A program made the position numbers and the translations under genes. Of a DNA stretch of 6,756 nucleotides, positions 6,601 to 6,756 are shown piece by piece. Positions within the stretch are counted from its first letter, which is position 1. Each line of letters opens with the position of its first letter. The notes under the pieces are model-generated. The model did not search any database. It worked only from the letters and a program-made list of their open reading frames with translations, and was not told where the DNA came from. Source of the DNA: Nitrospirales bacterium (GTDB taxonomy: Bacteria; Nitrospirota; Nitrospiria; Nitrospirales; UBA8639); the NCBI GenBank assembly GCA_013817135.1, contig JACDDF010000122.1, forward strand, positions 1 to 6,756, in the 5' to 3' direction.

Positions 6601-6615
6601 CCCGCCTATGGAAAT
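6496..6615 (-). repeat. 17-bp inverted repeat pairing a start region with its own coding sequence
   Basis: CATAGGCGGGAT (6502-6513) and ATCCCGCCTATG (6599-6610) are perfect 12-bp inverted copies. After a single bulged base (6501) the pairing continues for five more (ATTTC at 6496-6500 with GAAAT at 6611-6615). The total is 17 pairs closing an 85-nt loop. On the minus-strand transcript the 5' arm covers the gap after the COX24-type gene, the AGGCGGG and the AUG of the 79-residue gene; the 3' arm covers codons 30-35. Positions were checked base by base. The regulatory role is inference. Confidence 0.85.
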
Positions 6616-6710
6616 TAATTACGACGTTTGGCAAACTTCATTCGGCGAAGGAGTTTTTTATGCTTATGCTTACGCATTTTCTTCCTCCGCTTTTTGACAA
6701 CACTGGACAT
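6615..6710 (-). CDS. Tiny basic AURKAIP1/COX24-type protein
   Basis: This 31-residue protein, found by reading the minus strand directly, has sequence starting MSSVVKKRRKKMRKHKHKKL and ending MKFAKRRN. About 55% of residues are Lys or Arg, plus two His. The pattern S-V-x-K-K-R-R-K-K-M-R-K-H-K-H-K-K matches the short bacterial proteins carrying the AURKAIP1/COX24 C-terminal domain. In mitochondria the corresponding proteins are small-subunit ribosomal proteins (mS38/Cox24), so ribosome association is a reasonable inference here. The start ATG is at 6708-6710 with AGGA 9 nt upstream; another in-frame ATG at 6717-6719 has no properly spaced Shine-Dalgarno. The TAA stop lies 14 bp before the next start codon, so the two are probably co-transcribed. 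Its promoter is not identifiable in the 46 bp remaining before the window edge. Confidence 0.88.
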   Translation of the reverse strand: MSSVVKKRRKKMRKHKHKKLLRRMKFAKRRN

Positions 6711-6756
6711 AAGGTACATTCCTGGGTGAATTCGATTCTGCTATTTTGGTTCGGAG

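Noticed and set aside
6425..6697. Plus-strand 90-codon open frame opposite the two small genes
   Set aside because: The opposite strand holds two better-supported genes with family-like sequence; the plus-strand product ends in a low-complexity Tyr/Ala/Ser stretch that is simply the complement of the Lys/Arg-rich gene.

Overview
The window looks like part of a bacterial chromosome of roughly 50% GC, most likely from the phylum Nitrospirota (Nitrospira-like). This is an inference from the LL-diaminopimelate aminotransferase route to lysine, the tiny Lys/Arg-rich COX24-type protein and the general protein style. No rRNA, tRNA or single diagnostic marker is present to prove it. There is no sign of phage, insertion sequence or CRISPR array.

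Layout. From position 1 to about 3350 everything reads on the minus strand. In transcription order it runs: a SAM-dependent methyltransferase resembling PmtA, with a rho-independent terminator just after it; a stand-alone class I glutamine amidotransferase; dapL; and folK, cut off by the left edge. dapL and folK are 37 bp apart and probably co-transcribed. A 360-bp non-coding stretch (3349-3708) then separates the methyltransferase from a plus-strand gene for a small exported protein of unknown function. That gene has a good sigma70-type promoter. It converges on a minus-strand cluster that enters from the right edge: a 31-residue AURKAIP1/COX24-type basic protein (too short for most gene callers), a 79-residue single-domain protein, and an MsbA-like ABC exporter.

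How the genes fit together. DapL makes LL-diaminopimelate for lysine and peptidoglycan, and FolK makes a folate precursor, so the left part is housekeeping biosynthesis. The PmtA-like enzyme and the MsbA-like exporter both point to membrane lipid metabolism, but they are on separate transcripts and nothing shows they cooperate.

The most unusual signals are non-coding. A 17-bp, single-bulge inverted repeat would fold the start region of the 79-residue gene onto its own codons 30-35, right where the upstream 31-residue gene ends. A 24-bp tandem repeat with a strong dyad lies just upstream of dapL. The 3349-3708 gap holds three compact hairpins. No clearly novel multi-gene system is evident.
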